Positions 40,121-49,813 of a stretch of 64,000 nt of DNA are shown here, piece by piece. The notes beneath the pieces are model-generated. The model had not been told where the DNA came from. It made no database searches and saw only the letters and a program-made list of their open reading frames with translations. A program made the position numbers and the translations under genes. Every line of letters begins with the position of its first letter. The first letter of the stretch is position 1. The stretch is taken from positions 608,133 through 672,132 of the forward strand of contig NZ_SDLI01000001.1 in NCBI RefSeq assembly GCF_004123195.1. The letters run 5' to 3'. Source of the DNA: Ammoniphilus sp. CFH 90114. Lineage in GTDB: Bacteria > Bacillota > Bacilli > Aneurinibacillales > RAOX-1.

Positions 40121-41854
40121 TTATACTCCTGCTCCTTCTTTCAACTGATGTTTAGCTAGTTCACGGTATACCGCATGTTCTTCTAGTAGTTGTTCATGTG
40201 ACCCTTGACCCGTCACTTTCCCCCTCTCCATGACAACAATTTGATCAGCGTCTACCACGGTAGACAGACGATGAGCAATAATGAGGGTGGTTCGATCCTT
40301 CATGAGATGTTGAAGTGCTTTTTGTACAAATTGCTCCGACGCACTATCAAGGCTAGAGGTCGCCTCGTCTAACATGAGAATAGAAGGGTTTCGAAGAAGG
40401 GCTCTCGCAATGGCGATCCTTTGTCGTTGCCCTCCCGAGAGGCGAATTCCTCGCTCCCCAATCTCGGTATCATAGCCGTTAGGCAGCTGATTAATAAATT
40501 CATCCGCATACGCCTGAGCGGATGCTTCTCTTAATTCTGCTTCACTTACTTCTCTTTCCAGTCCATAACAGATATTTTCTCGTACCGTTCCAGCCATCAT
40601 GGGGCTATCCTGGGAGACATACCCCAGGTGTTTTCTCCAGGAGTTGATGGAAAAGGAGGAGATCGGTGTTTGCCCTAAAAGGATGCGACCTTCATGGGGA
40701 GTATAGAATCGCTCTAATAACGAAAATAAGGTCGTCTTCCCAGCACCGCTTGGTCCGACGATGGCTGTAACCCTTCCAGGCCATATCGTAAGATCTAAGC
40801 CTCGAAGAACGTCCCCGCTTTCTGGATACGAAAAGGAGATCTTCTCAAACCGGATAGGCTGATGGACGGAGGCCACTTCACGGTTCTCTTCGCTTTTTTC
40901 TTCTTCATGACCCAAGATGGAAATGATCCGTTCTGTTGCTCCCATTGCCTTTTGAGTAGCTGTATAAAATTGAGCAAGAGAGCTGAAAGGCATCATAATC
41001 TTAAACAAGTAGAGGAGGAATGCTACCAGTTCTCCAGCAGTTAACACCCCGGAAGAAACACGGATACCTCCGAATCCAATGATCACAACAAGGATGGCCA
41101 TCATACAAATTTGCATGATAGGGGAGAGAACCGCATAAATTTTGGCTTCCTTCATACTGTATCGAAATAAATGTTCAATCCCTGTTTCTCCGTTCTTGCT
41201 TTCTACCCGCTCTGCATTGAATGACTTAACCAAGCGAATTTCTGATAGAACTCCTGTAAGCACACCGGATAATTGGGCTGTTTCATCTTGTAATCTCTTA
41301 GATATGAGGTGGATCTTGCGCCCCATCGGCCGAACAAACAAAACCATAAAAGGGATGGCTATGAGCAAGATAACAGTCATCTGCCAATCAATATAGGAGA
41401 GGATAATAACCGAACCAATAATCGAAATCAGACTAGAAAAGAAAGAAACGAGATGATTGGAGATTAAGTCCTTAATTACTCCTGTATCTCCCGTGACACG
41501 ACTAATCGTTTCTCCTGTCCGCTGTTTATCAAAGAAAGGAATCGGAAGAGACAAAATCTTATTCCATAACTGCTTGCGCAATCGAGCTACCGTGAGTTGC
41601 CCAACATAAGCTAATAGATATAAAGACAGCCCTGACGTTACAGCTTGAATTAAAAAAGCAATACCCAGTAAGATGAACAGATGGCGATTAACGCTCTGAG
41701 CTGAAACTAAATCTACAACATCTTTCGTTAAGAAAGGAACAATAAGACCTGCAATCGTAGAAACGATACTGAGTACGCCAGCGGCAACGATTGCCCCTAT
41801 AGGTGGGTTTGCCCATCGTAAGAGATGGAGAAAATCTTTAAATTTAATGTTCAT
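40121..41854 (-). CDS. bmrA: Multidrug ABC exporter, half-transporter (BmrA-like)
   Basis: 577 residues: six TM segments (about 1-300) and one ATPase domain. Walker A VGPSGAGKTTLF, Q loop SQDSPMMAGT, signature LSGGQRQR, Walker B ILMLDEATSSLDS, switch His AHR. Sequence follows Bacillus BmrA closely (FDKQRTGETISRVTGDT; GERGIRLSGGQRQRIA). It would work as a homodimer. The start at 41854 (MNIKFKDF) matches the BmrA N-terminus and has GGAGGG just upstream, though closely spaced; in-frame ATGs up to 41905 are alternatives. Confidence 0.9.
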   Translation of the reverse strand: MNIKFKDFLHLLRWANPPIGAIVAAGVLSIVSTIAGLIVPFLTKDVVDLVSAQSVNRHLFILLGIAFLIQAVTSGLSLYLLAYVGQLTVARLRKQLWNKILSLPIPFFDKQRTGETISRVTGDTGVIKDLISNHLVSFFSSLISIIGSVIILSYIDWQMTVILLIAIPFMVLFVRPMGRKIHLISKRLQDETAQLSGVLTGVLSEIRLVKSFNAERVESKNGETGIEHLFRYSMKEAKIYAVLSPIMQICMMAILVVIIGFGGIRVSSGVLTAGELVAFLLYLFKIMMPFSSLAQFYTATQKAMGATERIISILGHEEEKSEENREVASVHQPIRFEKISFSYPESGDVLRGLDLTIWPGRVTAIVGPSGAGKTTLFSLLERFYTPHEGRILLGQTPISSFSINSWRKHLGYVSQDSPMMAGTVRENICYGLEREVSEAELREASAQAYADEFINQLPNGYDTEIGERGIRLSGGQRQRIAIARALLRNPSILMLDEATSSLDSASEQFVQKALQHLMKDRTTLIIAHRLSTVVDADQIVVMERGKVTGQGSHEQLLEEHAVYRELAKHQLKEGAGV

Positions 41855-42078
41855 CGCCCTCCAGCAAGAAATTTCTATGACATATTGTAGCATGAATTTT
41901 TCCATTTCTCGAAAGTTCAGGGTGCTATGCGTATAATTTTAGCTGTTTCCAAAAAGAATATTCGGGTTTTGGGTTGATTCTTCTCCGGATGCATGTATAA
42001 TAGAGAAGGCTTGTGGAAATTTGTTCGTTTTTTCTCGCAAGCCAAACAACTATGATACAACAAAGGAGATCGTAAAAC

Positions 42079-43539
42079 ATGATGTACGATGTCATTATTG
42101 TAGGAGCAGGACCTGCCGGAATTTTCACTGCTTATGAAACGATAGAAAACAATCCAGAATTAAAAGTTCTTTTAATAGATAAAGGCCATGATATTTATTC
42201 ACGACGCTGTCCGATTCTCGAAAAGAAAATAAAGAAATGTCCACCTCCAGCTGGTCGAAAGGACTTTAGTGGTTGTCTTCCAGCCTGTTCCATTACGAAC
42301 GGCTTTGGAGGAGCTGGCGCTTACTCTGATGGAAAGTTTAATATTACAACAGAATTTGGCGGATGGATGACGGATTACCTCACACCATCCGAGGTGCTTG
42401 ATTTAATTAAATATGTGGATCAGATTAACTTGAAGCATGGGGCTACATTAGACGTGACGGATCCTACGACCCCTGCTGTAAGGGAAATTGAAAGAAGGGG
42501 TGCAGCAGTAGGTCTAAAGCTATTGCGTGCGAATGTTCGTCATTTGGGAACCGAACAGAACCTCGAGATCCTTAAAAGCATCTCTGAGTACATTGCACAG
42601 AAGATTACGATGCGTTTTAAAACAGAGGTCGCTGATATTCTTACAGAGAAAACGGAAGGCGGTATAGTCGTTCAGGGTGTGGAGCTGAAGTCCGGTGAAG
42701 TGATTACTGGGCGTAAAGTTGTCATCGTTCCGGGGCGTGATGGTTCGGAGTGGTTTGGTAATATCATGAAGAAGAAGGGGCTAAAGCTTCTTAACAACCA
42801 AGTAGATATCGGAGTTCGGGTAGAAACTTCTGATGTGGTTATGGAGGAAATCAATCGCCACTTGTACGAAGGAAAATTTATATTTAAGTCTTCGACAGAC
42901 CAAGTCGTTCGCAGCTTTTGTTCCAACCCTAGCGGTCATGTTGTCGTTGAGAATCATAGTGGTGTTATGACAGCCAACGGACACGCCTATAAAGATAAAA
43001 ATTTGGGTAGTGAAAACACAAACTTTGCTCTACTGATTTCCCATGTCTTTACAGAGCCGTTTGACAAGCCGAACGAATATGCAAAAGAAATATCACGACG
43101 TGCCAATGACTTGTCCAGTGGATCCGTTATCGTTCAGCGATTTGGCGATATTAAGCGCGGACGTAGAAGCACAGAAAAGCGTATGAAAGAAGGATTCTTA
43201 GAACCAACGTTAAAAGAGGCTATCCCAGGCGACTTGGGTCTAGTCCTTCCTTATAATACGATGAAGAGTTTAATTGAGATGGTAGAGGCTCTAGATCATG
43301 TAACACCAGGAATCGCGAGCGATCATACGTTATTTTATGGAGTAGAGGCTAAATTTTATTCAGCTCGTCCGTATTTATCTTCTAACTTTGAAACAGAAAT
43401 TCAAGGATTGTATGCAGGAGGAGACGGTGCAGGGATCACGCGTGGATTGGCTCAAGCTGGTGCCTGTGGAGTACACATTGCAAGGCATATCTTGAAGGAA
43501 CTAGACAAGATGGAAGAGAAGCAGACAGCATCCGTATAA
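42079..43539 (+). CDS. FAD-dependent dehydrogenase (uncharacterised family)
   Basis: 486 residues. Dinucleotide-binding motif VIIVGAGPAGIFTAYE at the N-terminus, LLIDKG(H) strand, and C-terminal FAD contact GLYAGGDGAGITRGLAQAGACG. A Cys-rich stretch near 50-75 (RRCPILEKKIKKCPPP, SGCLPACS) is typical of this COG2509-type family. Function unknown. AAAGGAG precedes the ATG. Confidence 0.85.
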   Translation: MMYDVIIVGAGPAGIFTAYETIENNPELKVLLIDKGHDIYSRRCPILEKKIKKCPPPAGRKDFSGCLPACSITNGFGGAGAYSDGKFNITTEFGGWMTDYLTPSEVLDLIKYVDQINLKHGATLDVTDPTTPAVREIERRGAAVGLKLLRANVRHLGTEQNLEILKSISEYIAQKITMRFKTEVADILTEKTEGGIVVQGVELKSGEVITGRKVVIVPGRDGSEWFGNIMKKKGLKLLNNQVDIGVRVETSDVVMEEINRHLYEGKFIFKSSTDQVVRSFCSNPSGHVVVENHSGVMTANGHAYKDKNLGSENTNFALLISHVFTEPFDKPNEYAKEISRRANDLSSGSVIVQRFGDIKRGRRSTEKRMKEGFLEPTLKEAIPGDLGLVLPYNTMKSLIEMVEALDHVTPGIASDHTLFYGVEAKFYSARPYLSSNFETEIQGLYAGGDGAGITRGLAQAGACGVHIARHILKELDKMEEKQTASV

Positions 43540-43547
43540 GAAATAGG

Positions 43548-43589
43548 AAGGGTCGATATAGGATAAAAAACCTATGTCGACCCTTTTTT
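43548..43589 (+). terminator. Intrinsic terminator
   Basis: 15-bp stem (43548-43562 with 43571-43585, one mismatch) followed by TTTT; possibly also serves the convergent gene. Confidence 0.85.
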
Positions 43590-43592
43590 GTT

Positions 43593-44132
43593 TTAGCGAA
43601 TTACTCGGACAGCTCCAACATAATGCTTGTCCCACCATCCGCTAGACATCGTATTATACTTTACGCCACCTTTTCCATAGGTATGCAGAACACGGTTTTT
43701 ACCAGCGTAGATTCCAACATGGCCAATGCGCTTAACCGAATAACGCGAGTATTTTAAGGTAGCCTTGGTTGAGAAGAATACTAAATCACCTGGTCTTAGA
43801 TCATTCCTAGCTACCTTTACCCCGTGGTTATATTGTGCCCGCGCCCCACGAGGAAGGGAGATCCCATTCCTCTTGTAAACATATTGTGTAAAAGAGGAAC
43901 AATCGAAACGGCGAGAAGTTTCATATTCTGCCCCCAATCGGTAAGGAACGCCTAAGAAACGATGGCCGGTACGGATAATATTTGATCTAACGTTCTGCGT
44001 AGTACTTGTAATTTGCGCACTCTGCAAAGAAGAGCTTGTACTTCCTGTATTCGCAGAAATGTTAGTTGTAAATCCAAATATCGTAGTTGAAAAGACGATA
44101 CTCGCAAGTGTGAGTTTGAGTAATTTTTTCAT
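43593..44132 (-). CDS. Secreted NlpC/P60 peptidase
   Basis: 179 residues. Signal peptide about 1-28 (LTLASIVFSTTIFGF). Catalytic Cys in RRFDCSSFTQYVY, His in KRIGHVGIYAG, third residue in LHTYGKGG. A cell-wall D,L-endopeptidase type, cutting gamma-D-Glu-diaminopimelate stem peptides. No wall-binding repeats. Nearly identical catalytic domain to the next gene, so a recent duplication. Confidence 0.9.
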   Translation of the reverse strand: MKKLLKLTLASIVFSTTIFGFTTNISANTGSTSSSLQSAQITSTTQNVRSNIIRTGHRFLGVPYRLGAEYETSRRFDCSSFTQYVYKRNGISLPRGARAQYNHGVKVARNDLRPGDLVFFSTKATLKYSRYSVKRIGHVGIYAGKNRVLHTYGKGGVKYNTMSSGWWDKHYVGAVRVIR

Positions 44133-44342
44133 ACACTTTCAATCCTCTCTTTGTTTTATTTCCTAGTAGTCATCGCTGGCACCTAGTGAGTAGTATTGAA
44201 AGGGCACACAACATATGTTAATTCATTCGTACACTTGTATAAATACCAAAAGATTTCCAGGCTTCTCAGATCCCTCTGGCGGCAATGGTTGAGCTATACT
44301 GGTCCAATTCTTTCCTTCGAGATTTAACAGCTAAACAGAGAA

Positions 44343-44360
44343 GGGTTCCATAAGGAACCC
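44343..44360 (-). terminator. Possible weak terminator
   Basis: Stem GGGTTCC/GGAACCC with a 4-base loop downstream of the larger NlpC/P60 gene; little T run on the minus strand. Confidence 0.4.
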
Positions 44361-44376
44361 TCACAGATGAGTATGA

Positions 44377-45261
44377 TTAGTTGATTACACGTGCAGCAGC
44401 CACATAATGCTTGTCCCACCAGCCTTTAGACATATCATTGTATTTAACTCCGCCGTCACCGTAGGTATGTAATACTTTATTGTTTCCTGCATAGATCCCA
44501 ACATGGCCAATACGCTTAATGGAATCCTTTGAGTACTTCGTTGTTTTTGTAGTCGAGAAGAATACCAAGTCTCCAGGTCTTAGGTCCTTACGAGCAATTT
44601 TCTTTCCATCCTGGAATTGTGCTCTTGCACCGCGGGAGAGTTGAATACCATTCTTTTTGTAGACATATTGAACGAAAGAAGAACAGTCAAAACGACCTGT
44701 GTTTTCATACTCAGCTCCAAGCTTGTATTTAACCCCTAGATACTTATGTCCAGTTTGGATGATATTCTTTGCTAATACGGATGTATTTGGTGATGATGGG
44801 TTGAAACTGTTCTTTTTCTCAGGAGTAATTCGTTTAGCCCCTAAAAAGTGATTCTTCACAACCGGTGAATTCATTGGTATTTCTTGGACTGTTCCGTAGG
44901 TCTTATAAGCAACCACGAATTCTCCTTCACCTGTATAGATACCTGCAGCTATAAGATCTGTTCCGCTGTTCCCAAAGAAAACGACATCACCTGATTTTAG
45001 TTTGCTTTTGTCTTTTATGAGGGCCCCTTGTTGGCTTAAGTTCATCAAATTTGCTGGAACTGGCAAACCCTCTCTTTTGAATACATGAGACACAAAGTCA
45101 CCAGAACCAAAATTCGTTATCTTAGTTCCAATATACGCTTCGGCTCTAGAGGCAAGATCCTCCCCAAACGAAGAGGCATAGCTAGTTGGAGTGAAGGTAA
45201 ATAATGCGCTTAGAGCAATTGTTCCAGCAAGGGCAATATTTAATAGTTTTTTCTTATTCAT
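44377..45261 (-). CDS. Secreted protein with two NlpC/P60 domains, the first inactive
   Basis: 294 residues. Signal peptide about 1-29 (ending TPTSYAS). Residues 33-145 form an NlpC/P60-like domain in which the catalytic Cys segment reads FGSGDFVSHVF and the His segment reads AAGIYTG, so both catalytic residues are gone. The second domain (about 165-294) is intact: FDCSSFVQYVY, RIGHVGIYAG, LHTYGDGG. The dead copy may bind substrate or regulate. Confidence 0.9.
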   Translation of the reverse strand: MNKKKLLNIALAGTIALSALFTFTPTSYASSFGEDLASRAEAYIGTKITNFGSGDFVSHVFKREGLPVPANLMNLSQQGALIKDKSKLKSGDVVFFGNSGTDLIAAGIYTGEGEFVVAYKTYGTVQEIPMNSPVVKNHFLGAKRITPEKKNSFNPSSPNTSVLAKNIIQTGHKYLGVKYKLGAEYENTGRFDCSSFVQYVYKKNGIQLSRGARAQFQDGKKIARKDLRPGDLVFFSTTKTTKYSKDSIKRIGHVGIYAGNNKVLHTYGDGGVKYNDMSKGWWDKHYVAAARVIN

Positions 45262-45452
45262 GGAATTCGTCCTTTCCTTAGCTGTATTTCATGTTGGTAC
45301 CATGACTGGTAGGTCTTTGTAAAAAAGATACCATGTCGCAGATTGTCGAATAAGGGTTAAATGATGGATAAAACTTTAACAATTGGAAGGTATGGCAGCT
45401 TGAGGGTCTGGTAGTAAATTTATGATGGGATCTTCTAGGGCTCTAGGCCTGA

Positions 45453-45496
45453 AAAAAAATAAAAACAGAGCCCTTTTTCCTGAAAAGGACTCTGTT
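45453..45496 (-). terminator. Intrinsic terminator (minus strand)
   Basis: Stem AACAGAG..CCTTTT/AAAAGG..CTCTGTT followed on the minus strand by TTATTTTTTTT. Confidence 0.85.
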
Positions 45497-45510
45497 TTCC
45501 ACAAACTTCC

Positions 45511-46662
45511 TTAGTTGTTTTCCGCTTTCTCCTCATTGCTTTCTTTTTCTTCTTGACTTACGAGAGTGGCAATCGGACCTGAACTCTCTTGTTTGTTTTT
45601 GACTAAGTGGAGAGCATATTGGAGTGGGCGCTGGACGGACTTTCTATAGAGTTCAGGTCTACCGAGTTCCTTAAAAATATCACGTCCTGGTTTAGGGTTT
45701 ACCTCAATAAGCCAAACCCTACCGTTCACATCAATTCCAATATCAAGTCCGAATTCCATCATACTTCCAAAGTGCTTCTCGATGGTCTTAACGACAGTAA
45801 AGCCCAAGAGCTTACATTCATCCTTAATCCTTTCTGCCTTTTCTTCACCGAAGCGTTCTTTCATCAACTTTGAAAATTTTACTGGTTTTCCTCCATTGTG
45901 CAAGTTAGAGGTGGGGCTCTTCCTTGGACCAACACGTACACCTGATCCGGTAATGCACCATTCGCCAACCTCATTCTTTTGAATCAGCAGTCGGGTATCT
46001 GCCACGCGGTCTGGAATTAAAGCGAGATCCAATCCTTGTTGAATCATGAAATTTCCTTTGCGAATACATTCCTTATTGACCCAACGGTTTACAACTGAGA
46101 TAAGGGAAGCCGCCGTCGAAAAAGAGGCTGACTTTGTTCTAAGGTTACGAGCTCTCCCAAGCAAGGAATATTTCGTCCCGTCATGACTAATTTTTAAAAT
46201 ACTTCTTCCACCAGTTCCATTCCCTGGCTTTATATACAATAAAGGAAATTCTTTTAGCATCTGTTGCAAATGATTAGGAGAATACTCTACTGTCTTTGGA
46301 ATCCAAGATCTGAGTTCTTCCTCGCGAGAAAATAGTTGTGTTGCGTTCCATTTGTTTGTGTAGGTGTTATTCGCATAAACAAATAGATCCTTTTGTCTTC
46401 GTAAGGCAAGATAACCAGGTTCGCCTTTTCGGCAACGATCAATCACAATATCAGGCCAAGGGTAGATTTGACTTACCCATCCATTGGTGGAAGGGATAAA
46501 CCCTCTTACTCTTTTTTTATTTTCCAATACATCTTCATGGGAAAATAAAAATACGGTACAACCTAATGAACGCCCTTCAAGGATTAACTGGCGAAGATAA
46601 GTAGGTTCTTCAAAACGAACCCCTTGTCTCCAAGTTAAGATTCCGATGATTGGTTTATTCAT
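45511..46662 (-). CDS. YheC/YheD-family endospore coat-associated ATP-grasp protein
   Basis: 383 residues. N-terminal segment GILTWRQG and IVIDRC..., then an ATP-grasp domain: IKPGNGTGGRSILKI, RLLIQKNEVGEW, and the metal-binding end FGLDIGIDVNGRVWLIEVNPKPGRD. Bacillus YheC/YheD associate with the spore coat; their reaction is unknown. A second, shorter family member lies about 4.5 kb away. Confidence 0.88.
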   Translation of the reverse strand: MNKPIIGILTWRQGVRFEEPTYLRQLILEGRSLGCTVFLFSHEDVLENKKRVRGFIPSTNGWVSQIYPWPDIVIDRCRKGEPGYLALRRQKDLFVYANNTYTNKWNATQLFSREEELRSWIPKTVEYSPNHLQQMLKEFPLLYIKPGNGTGGRSILKISHDGTKYSLLGRARNLRTKSASFSTAASLISVVNRWVNKECIRKGNFMIQQGLDLALIPDRVADTRLLIQKNEVGEWCITGSGVRVGPRKSPTSNLHNGGKPVKFSKLMKERFGEEKAERIKDECKLLGFTVVKTIEKHFGSMMEFGLDIGIDVNGRVWLIEVNPKPGRDIFKELGRPELYRKSVQRPLQYALHLVKNKQESSGPIATLVSQEEKESNEEKAENN

Positions 46663-46828
46663 GTTGAGATGACAACTCCTCCAACTTATCCTCCTATTAA
46701 TGTAAGTTTATGATGGACCTGTGTAAATGTGCCATTATGAACTGGTTATAGGCGCTATTGGATTGTCTCTAGGTTAGATCTTCCTTATAATCAAGAAGAA
46801 AATGCTTATCCGAAAGGGAGAAGATAAG

Positions 46829-47719
46829 ATGACGTTAGGTAAGAATAGTGTGGTTGGGTTTATTGGGATTGGCGTGATGGGGAAGAGTATGGCAGGGCAT
46901 CTGTTACGCGCAGGCTATCAAGTATTAGTTTATACACGCACAAAATCAAAAGCCGAAACCTTGCTTCAAGAGGGAGCCGTATGGAAAGAATCCGTTGCAG
47001 AGCTTGCAGCCCAAGCCCAAGTTATTATTACGATGGTTGGCTATCCGTCCGATGTTGAGGAAACATATCTCGGAGACGGGGGAATTCTTCGACATGCTAG
47101 GACCGGAACTTATTTGCTTGATATGACAACATCCACTCCATCTTTAGCTAAGGAAATCTATCAAGCTGCAAAACAAAAGGGAATGTATGCATTGGATGCT
47201 CCTGTATCAGGAGGAGATATCGGAGCTAGGGAAGCACGCTTAACCATTATGGTCGGAGGTGATCAAGAAGCTTTTGAGACCGTTCGTCCCATACTAGAAT
47301 TGATGGGGCAAAATATAGTTTTGCAGGGACAAGCAGGAGCCGGTCAGCATACGAAAATGTGTAATCAAATTGCGATTGCTTCAAACATGATCGGTGTATG
47401 TGAAGCGATGGCTTATGCCGGCAAGGCAGGATTAGATCCGCTGAGCGTTCTACAGAGTATTGAGGCAGGAGCGGCAGGAAGCTGGTCATTGAGTAACTTA
47501 GCTCCACGGATGATTGCTGGGAGCTTTGAACCTGGTTTTTATATCAAGCACTTTATTAAAGATATGAATATAGCACTAGCTGCGGCAGAAGAAATGGGAC
47601 TCTTGACGCCAGGATTGAAATTGGCCAAATCTCTTTATGAAGAATTAGCCGAAAAAGGAGAAGCCGAAAGCGGAACACAGGCATTATATAAGTTGTTTAC
47701 GGAAAAACAGGGAGTATGA
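46829..47719 (+). CDS. NAD(P)-dependent beta-hydroxyacid dehydrogenase
   Basis: 296 residues. Rossmann motif GFIGIGVMGKSMAGHLL, DAPVSGG (substrate-binding signature) and the catalytic Lys in GAGQHTKMCNQ. Belongs to the 3-hydroxyisobutyrate dehydrogenase / tartronate semialdehyde reductase family. GGGAGAAG fixes the start; an upstream in-frame ATG overlaps that site. Substrate open. Confidence 0.9.
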   Translation: MTLGKNSVVGFIGIGVMGKSMAGHLLRAGYQVLVYTRTKSKAETLLQEGAVWKESVAELAAQAQVIITMVGYPSDVEETYLGDGGILRHARTGTYLLDMTTSTPSLAKEIYQAAKQKGMYALDAPVSGGDIGAREARLTIMVGGDQEAFETVRPILELMGQNIVLQGQAGAGQHTKMCNQIAIASNMIGVCEAMAYAGKAGLDPLSVLQSIEAGAAGSWSLSNLAPRMIAGSFEPGFYIKHFIKDMNIALAAAEEMGLLTPGLKLAKSLYEELAEKGEAESGTQALYKLFTEKQGV

Positions 47720-47747
47720 ATGACAAATAGAAAGGGAAAAGAAGCAT

Positions 47748-48632
47748 ATGTTGCACGAATTTAGCCTTGAGATTCCCTACGCTGAGGTGGATGAAGCGAT
47801 AGAAAAACTGAATGCGGTCGGAATTTATTACATTTCTTACGATGCTCCCATTGAGTTAGTAACAACGGATAATGGCTACGATTTTACAGAGAATCAAGAC
47901 GCGGTGATTAATCTGATGATTTATGCAGAGGATGACGGTTTAGAAACACAGCCTGCTTACTATCTGGAGATCCTACCCGAAGTACTTGGGGTTGGGGAGG
48001 AACAGATCCGTTACCAGCTTCTGTTAACCGATTCATGGCAGCAGCCCTTCGAGGATGTCAACTTAGGAAACGGTTGGATCATTGGCTTGCCTGACCATGA
48101 AAAGAGCACGACTTCAAGTCATCAGTATTTATGGTTTGATCCACAAGGAGCTTTCGGTACAGGTCTGCATGGTACGACTCAGGATTGTCTGACTATCATA
48201 TTAAAGCATGACTTCAGAGGTCAATCCGCTGCCGACCTTGGGACGGGTTCGGGAATCCTAAGCATTGCTGCTGCGGTTAAGGGAGCTACGGCCATTCAAG
48301 CCATAGATATTGAGCGGGTTGAACGGGAGATCCAGTATAACGCCAATCTAAATGGCGTAACATGTATTAGAGTGGAACAAGCAGACTTGCTTGAAGGTGA
48401 GTATAGAGTAAGCCCTTCCTATGACTGGATCTTTATTAATATTGGAGGAGATGAAGCTGTTCAAATGATGAAAAGGCATAACCTCCTAGAGGGGTATCAA
48501 GGAAATTTACTAATATCCGGTCTCGTAGAATGGAACGCGGGGGAAGTCGTTACATTGCTCGAAAAGTTTGGGTTTCGTTTGATGGAGAGATTGCAGTCCA
48601 ATGAATGGGTAACAATACACTTCATAAAATAA
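47748..48632 (+). CDS. PrmA-like protein methyltransferase
   Basis: 294 residues. SAM-binding motifs typical of ribosomal protein L11 methyltransferase: FDPQGAFGTGLHGTTQDCL and AADLGTGSGILSIAAAVKGA, then FINIGGDEAV where PrmA has a N-x-x-A-x-x-L. The N-terminal 130 residues are weakly conserved. It is not in the usual dnaK-prmA-rsmE context, so it may be a paralogue with another substrate. It follows the dehydrogenase by 28 bases. Confidence 0.78.
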   Translation: MLHEFSLEIPYAEVDEAIEKLNAVGIYYISYDAPIELVTTDNGYDFTENQDAVINLMIYAEDDGLETQPAYYLEILPEVLGVGEEQIRYQLLLTDSWQQPFEDVNLGNGWIIGLPDHEKSTTSSHQYLWFDPQGAFGTGLHGTTQDCLTIILKHDFRGQSAADLGTGSGILSIAAAVKGATAIQAIDIERVEREIQYNANLNGVTCIRVEQADLLEGEYRVSPSYDWIFINIGGDEAVQMMKRHNLLEGYQGNLLISGLVEWNAGEVVTLLEKFGFRLMERLQSNEWVTIHFIK

Positions 48633-48639
48633 TAGCAAA

Positions 48640-48675
48640 AGGCCTCTCTTAAGGAGCAATCCTTCAGGGAGGCCT
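48640..48675. terminator. Bidirectional terminator
   Basis: Stem AGGCCTC/GAGGCCT extended by AAGGA/TCCTT inside, between convergent genes. Confidence 0.75.
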
Positions 48676-48679
48676 CAAC

Positions 48680-49669
48680 TTATGACGGGAGGGGCTGTGG
48701 TAATGGCTTACCAAACAGATAGCCTTGGAATAATTCAAAACCAACATCTCTTAACCATAAGAAGTCTTCTCGAGTCTCAATTCCTTCGGCAAGAGGGACG
48801 GAACCGATTTCTTGGGCGGCTTTCAGTAGACGTTTGGCCATCAGCTGCTTCATTGAATCGCTTGCTACGCCGTGGACGTATTTCATATCCAGCTTCATAT
48901 ATCCAGGTGATAACTCCCTAAGCAATTCTATCGTACTAAATCCTTCCCCCACATCGTCAAGTGCATATTGAAATCCTTGCTTCTTGTAATAGGTTAGAAT
49001 CGACTTTAGATGTTCAATGTCATCTACCTTCTCACTTTCCACAACCTCGAAGACGAGGTTCGTTGGTTTAACCCCTAGTTCCTCAGCTAAGCGGATTGTA
49101 GACTGTAAGCAGTGGGAGGGTGAGTATATAGAAGTAGGCAGGAAGTTAATAAAGGCCATTACGTTGATTCTGGCAGAATTTCGCACTGCAGTCATGCGGC
49201 ACAATCGGTCTATAGCATAGAGACGATTTCTCTTCTTTGCCGCTTTGAAAACTTCACCGGGAGATCTTAAGTTGCCATCTTGTCCATAGAAGCGTGATAG
49301 AAGCTCGTAGGCTACGACTTGTTCCTCTTGATTGACAATAGGCTGAAAATAAGAGGTGACTTGTCCTTCACGTATAATATCATCAATCCATTGATTTTCA
49401 TAAACGGCTTGCGCCTCAATAAGCGGTTTCCAGTCCTGATTATCAACACGAAAGAAGATATACTCAAGGTCCATATGGTCACGACAGAAATCGATAAGAT
49501 CCAATAATGCATGTTCTTTTAGGTGGACAACCTCAGCTTGGGCTTCAATTAAAGCTTTTTCTCGTCGAAGATAGTTCAATAACTGAGGGATAAACGAGGT
49601 ATTGTGAACGCCATCAAATCGAATCTGATAGATGAGTTCTGGGTTGAAACAGGCTGAACAAATGGACAT
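48680..49669 (-). CDS. EAL-domain cyclic-di-GMP phosphodiesterase
   Basis: 329 residues. N-terminal 100 residues contain CSAC and no recognised sensor; the EAL domain runs from about 100. Catalytic positions look intact: YELLSRF (E-x-L), NFLP (Asn), FEVVES (Glu), ALDDVG (Asp pair), KLDMKYV (Lys), LAEGIET (Glu) and FQGYLFGKP (Gln). It should hydrolyse c-di-GMP to pGpG. No GGDEF domain is attached or nearby. Confidence 0.9.
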   Translation of the reverse strand: MSICSACFNPELIYQIRFDGVHNTSFIPQLLNYLRREKALIEAQAEVVHLKEHALLDLIDFCRDHMDLEYIFFRVDNQDWKPLIEAQAVYENQWIDDIIREGQVTSYFQPIVNQEEQVVAYELLSRFYGQDGNLRSPGEVFKAAKKRNRLYAIDRLCRMTAVRNSARINVMAFINFLPTSIYSPSHCLQSTIRLAEELGVKPTNLVFEVVESEKVDDIEHLKSILTYYKKQGFQYALDDVGEGFSTIELLRELSPGYMKLDMKYVHGVASDSMKQLMAKRLLKAAQEIGSVPLAEGIETREDFLWLRDVGFELFQGYLFGKPLPQPLPS

Positions 49670-49813
49670 GACTACTAAATCACCTCAACTACATATCTTA
49701 TTTTCTATTATATAGGTTTGTGGTAAGAAAGTCCTGATTCGATGTGTAGTCATATCATAATTTATTCATTTTTAGGAAACAATACACCTATAGTAACGAT
49801 GTAGGGAGATGGC

